A stretch of DNA of 64,000 nt from Auanema rhodensis (taxonomy: Eukaryota > Nematoda > Chromadorea > Rhabditida > Rhabditidae). How positions within the stretch are numbered: position 1 is the first letter of the stretch; each line of letters opens with the position of its first letter. The stretch lies in assembly GCA_964057225.1 (NCBI GenBank), contig OZ059897.1:13454001-13518000 (forward strand), written 5' to 3'. Shown in pieces: positions 62,545 to 64,000 of this stretch. The notes under the pieces are model-generated. The model was given only the letters and a program-made list of their open reading frames with translations, made no database searches and was not told where the DNA came from. The translations under genes were made by a program, and so were the position numbers.

Positions 62545-64000
62545 TTATTCTGGTCTGCGAATAAGTACAGCCATAGCTTCGCCTCCTCCATTACAAAGAG
62601 TTGCGATTCCAAGTTGACCAGGCTTAAGTGAGTAAGCAAGAGTGACTACAACGCGAAGTCCAGACATTCTATAAGAATATGATAAGATTTATAAAAAATA
62701 TAATATCTAACCCAAGAGGATGTCCCAAAGCTACAGCTCCTCCTTTAACATTAACAAGATCTTGATTAATGTTTAAATCTTTAATCATATGAAGAACTGT
62801 TACGGCAAATGCTTCATTTACTTCCCATAGAGCAATGTCATCAACAGACAGTTTGTTCTTTGCCAAAAGCTTGAACAAAGTAAATAAGAGGCAGGTTTGA
62901 AAAAAGAAACTACCTTCTTAACGGCGTATGATGGAGCTGTTGTGAAATCGATGGACGGTACTCCAGCTTCGGCAAAATCTACAATCTCAGCTAGTGGCTT
63001 CTTACCTATAAAATGAAGCGTCTTCAATCATTTTTCAAAATCACAAAACCTGCTGGAAGTGCGGATTCAGAGGTTACAACAGCAGCTACAGCCCCATCAT
63101 TTAATGATGAAGCGTTAGCAGCTGTAATTGTACCTTCTTTATCAAAAACAGGTCTAAGAGTTGGAACCTATTAAAGAACCAGAAGTCAATAATTAAAATG
63201 CAGTAAATATTTAGAACCTTTGCCTCATTCAACTTCTTGTACTCTTCATCTTCAGAAATGTTAATAACACCACCACGTTGACTAATTGGAACTGTGATGA
63301 CCTCCTCGGAGAAGGCACCATTCTGAAAAAAAAAATTCAGCATCAAAAACTCAGTTCACAAACCTTCCATGCAGTAGTAGCTTTCTTATAACTGTTAACA
63401 GCAAATTCATCTTGTGATTGCCGACTAATTAAGCCTTCTTTGACAGTTTTCTCTGCGCAAAGACCCATAGGTGTTTTATGAATTACATCTTCAAGTCCGT
63501 CCTTTGCAATACCGTCCTAAGAAAATACATAGAGATAGAAGTGATTACTAGAGATTTACAATCATTTTCATTCCACCGTAAGGCATATCGCAACGAGGTA
63601 GATAGTATGGAACCTAAAGTTTCAAATATTGAAGAGATAAATTAATATAATTATACTTGAGACATATTTTCAGCTCCTGCTACCAGAACTTTACTTCTGT
63701 ATCCACTTTTAATAGACAAATACGCGAATGTCAAAGCTTTCAAGGAAGAAGAACACACTTTGTTGATTGTAACGGCTTGGGCATCAGGTGGAATTCCTAC
63801 AATATTTACATATAATTCATTCTATTTATGCGACTCCCACCAGCATTAGTGGCAATTTGTCTAGCTATATTCTGCCCACAATTAGCAGATAGAACATTTC
63901 CTACAAAAGTCTCCTCTATTTCACCAGCGGAAACACCTAATATTATCGATAAATAATGAATAACGTTAAAAAGGAATACCAGAACGACTTAGAGCTTCTT
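62545..64000 (-). CDS. Acetyl-CoA acetyltransferase (thiolase), 5' end beyond window
   Basis: The C-terminal ~85 percent of a thiolase is present; the N-terminus lies beyond 64000. Exons translate in phase through [19 protein letters not shown], the nucleophile loop [11 protein letters not shown] (active Cys), [49 protein letters not shown] (catalytic His) and CNGGGEAM (second catalytic Cys), ending IRRPE and a stop at 62545-62547. The order and length match mitochondrial ACAT1/KAT-1, which interconverts acetyl-CoA and acetoacetyl-CoA in ketone-body and isoleucine metabolism. Compartment cannot be judged because the targeting region is missing. Confidence 0.93.

Overview
The window looks like nuclear DNA from a nematode. 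It is AT-rich, most introns are very short (about 40-60 bp), 3' splice sites read TTTTCAG or TTTTAG, and it carries two nematode-type cuticle collagens with N-terminal membrane anchors. The other genes are metazoan: a DSL-type Notch ligand, CAMTA, rapsyn, a Cys-loop receptor, PAR/NFIL3-type bZIP domains, an AMPK gamma-like subunit, PRXL2 and a thiolase. The species cannot be named from this sequence. I assembled the gene models by hand; every junction was checked for GT-AG (one GC-AG) and for reading phase.

Layout. 55-1060 (+): short DSL-domain membrane protein. 1791-7793 (-): CAMTA transcription factor, 26 exons with CG-1, IPT/TIG, ankyrin and IQ regions. 10682-12124 and 17027-18207 (+): two paralogous cuticle collagens; the second has a phase-consistent leader ORF beginning at 15328. 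18821-19662 (-): an unrecognised four-helix membrane protein. 26128-28632 (+): rapsyn. 29385-29862 (+): a doubtful small secreted protein. 30285-35914 (+): a 1170-residue Cys-loop receptor with a very long N-terminal extension. 36798-39952 (-): one phase-consistent model carrying two separate bZIP domains. 48915-49358 (+): an intronless ORF split by one in-frame TGA. 49591-51788 (-): AMPK gamma-like four-CBS protein. 60873-61720 (-): PRXL2-like redoxin. 62545-64000 (-): acetyl-CoA acetyltransferase, cut by the window edge.

Long gene-poor stretches (7.8-10.7, 12.1-15.3, 19.7-26.1, 40-48.9 and 51.8-60.9 kb) show strong purine/pyrimidine strand bias. Downstream of likely start regions the sense strand tends to be pyrimidine-rich, which suggests long 5' leader introns and places the promoters. 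There are no recognisable rRNA, tRNA, CRISPR or transposase genes.

How the genes may relate. Rapsyn, a receptor-clustering scaffold, lies directly upstream of a ligand-gated channel gene in the same orientation. The collagens probably respond to hypodermal GATA factors, since a GATA-site cluster lies upstream of the second. The remaining neighbours look like ordinary unlinked nematode genes. The best candidates for undescribed biology are the receptor's duplicated N-terminal module, the double-bZIP protein and the collagen leader/dual-frame exon.
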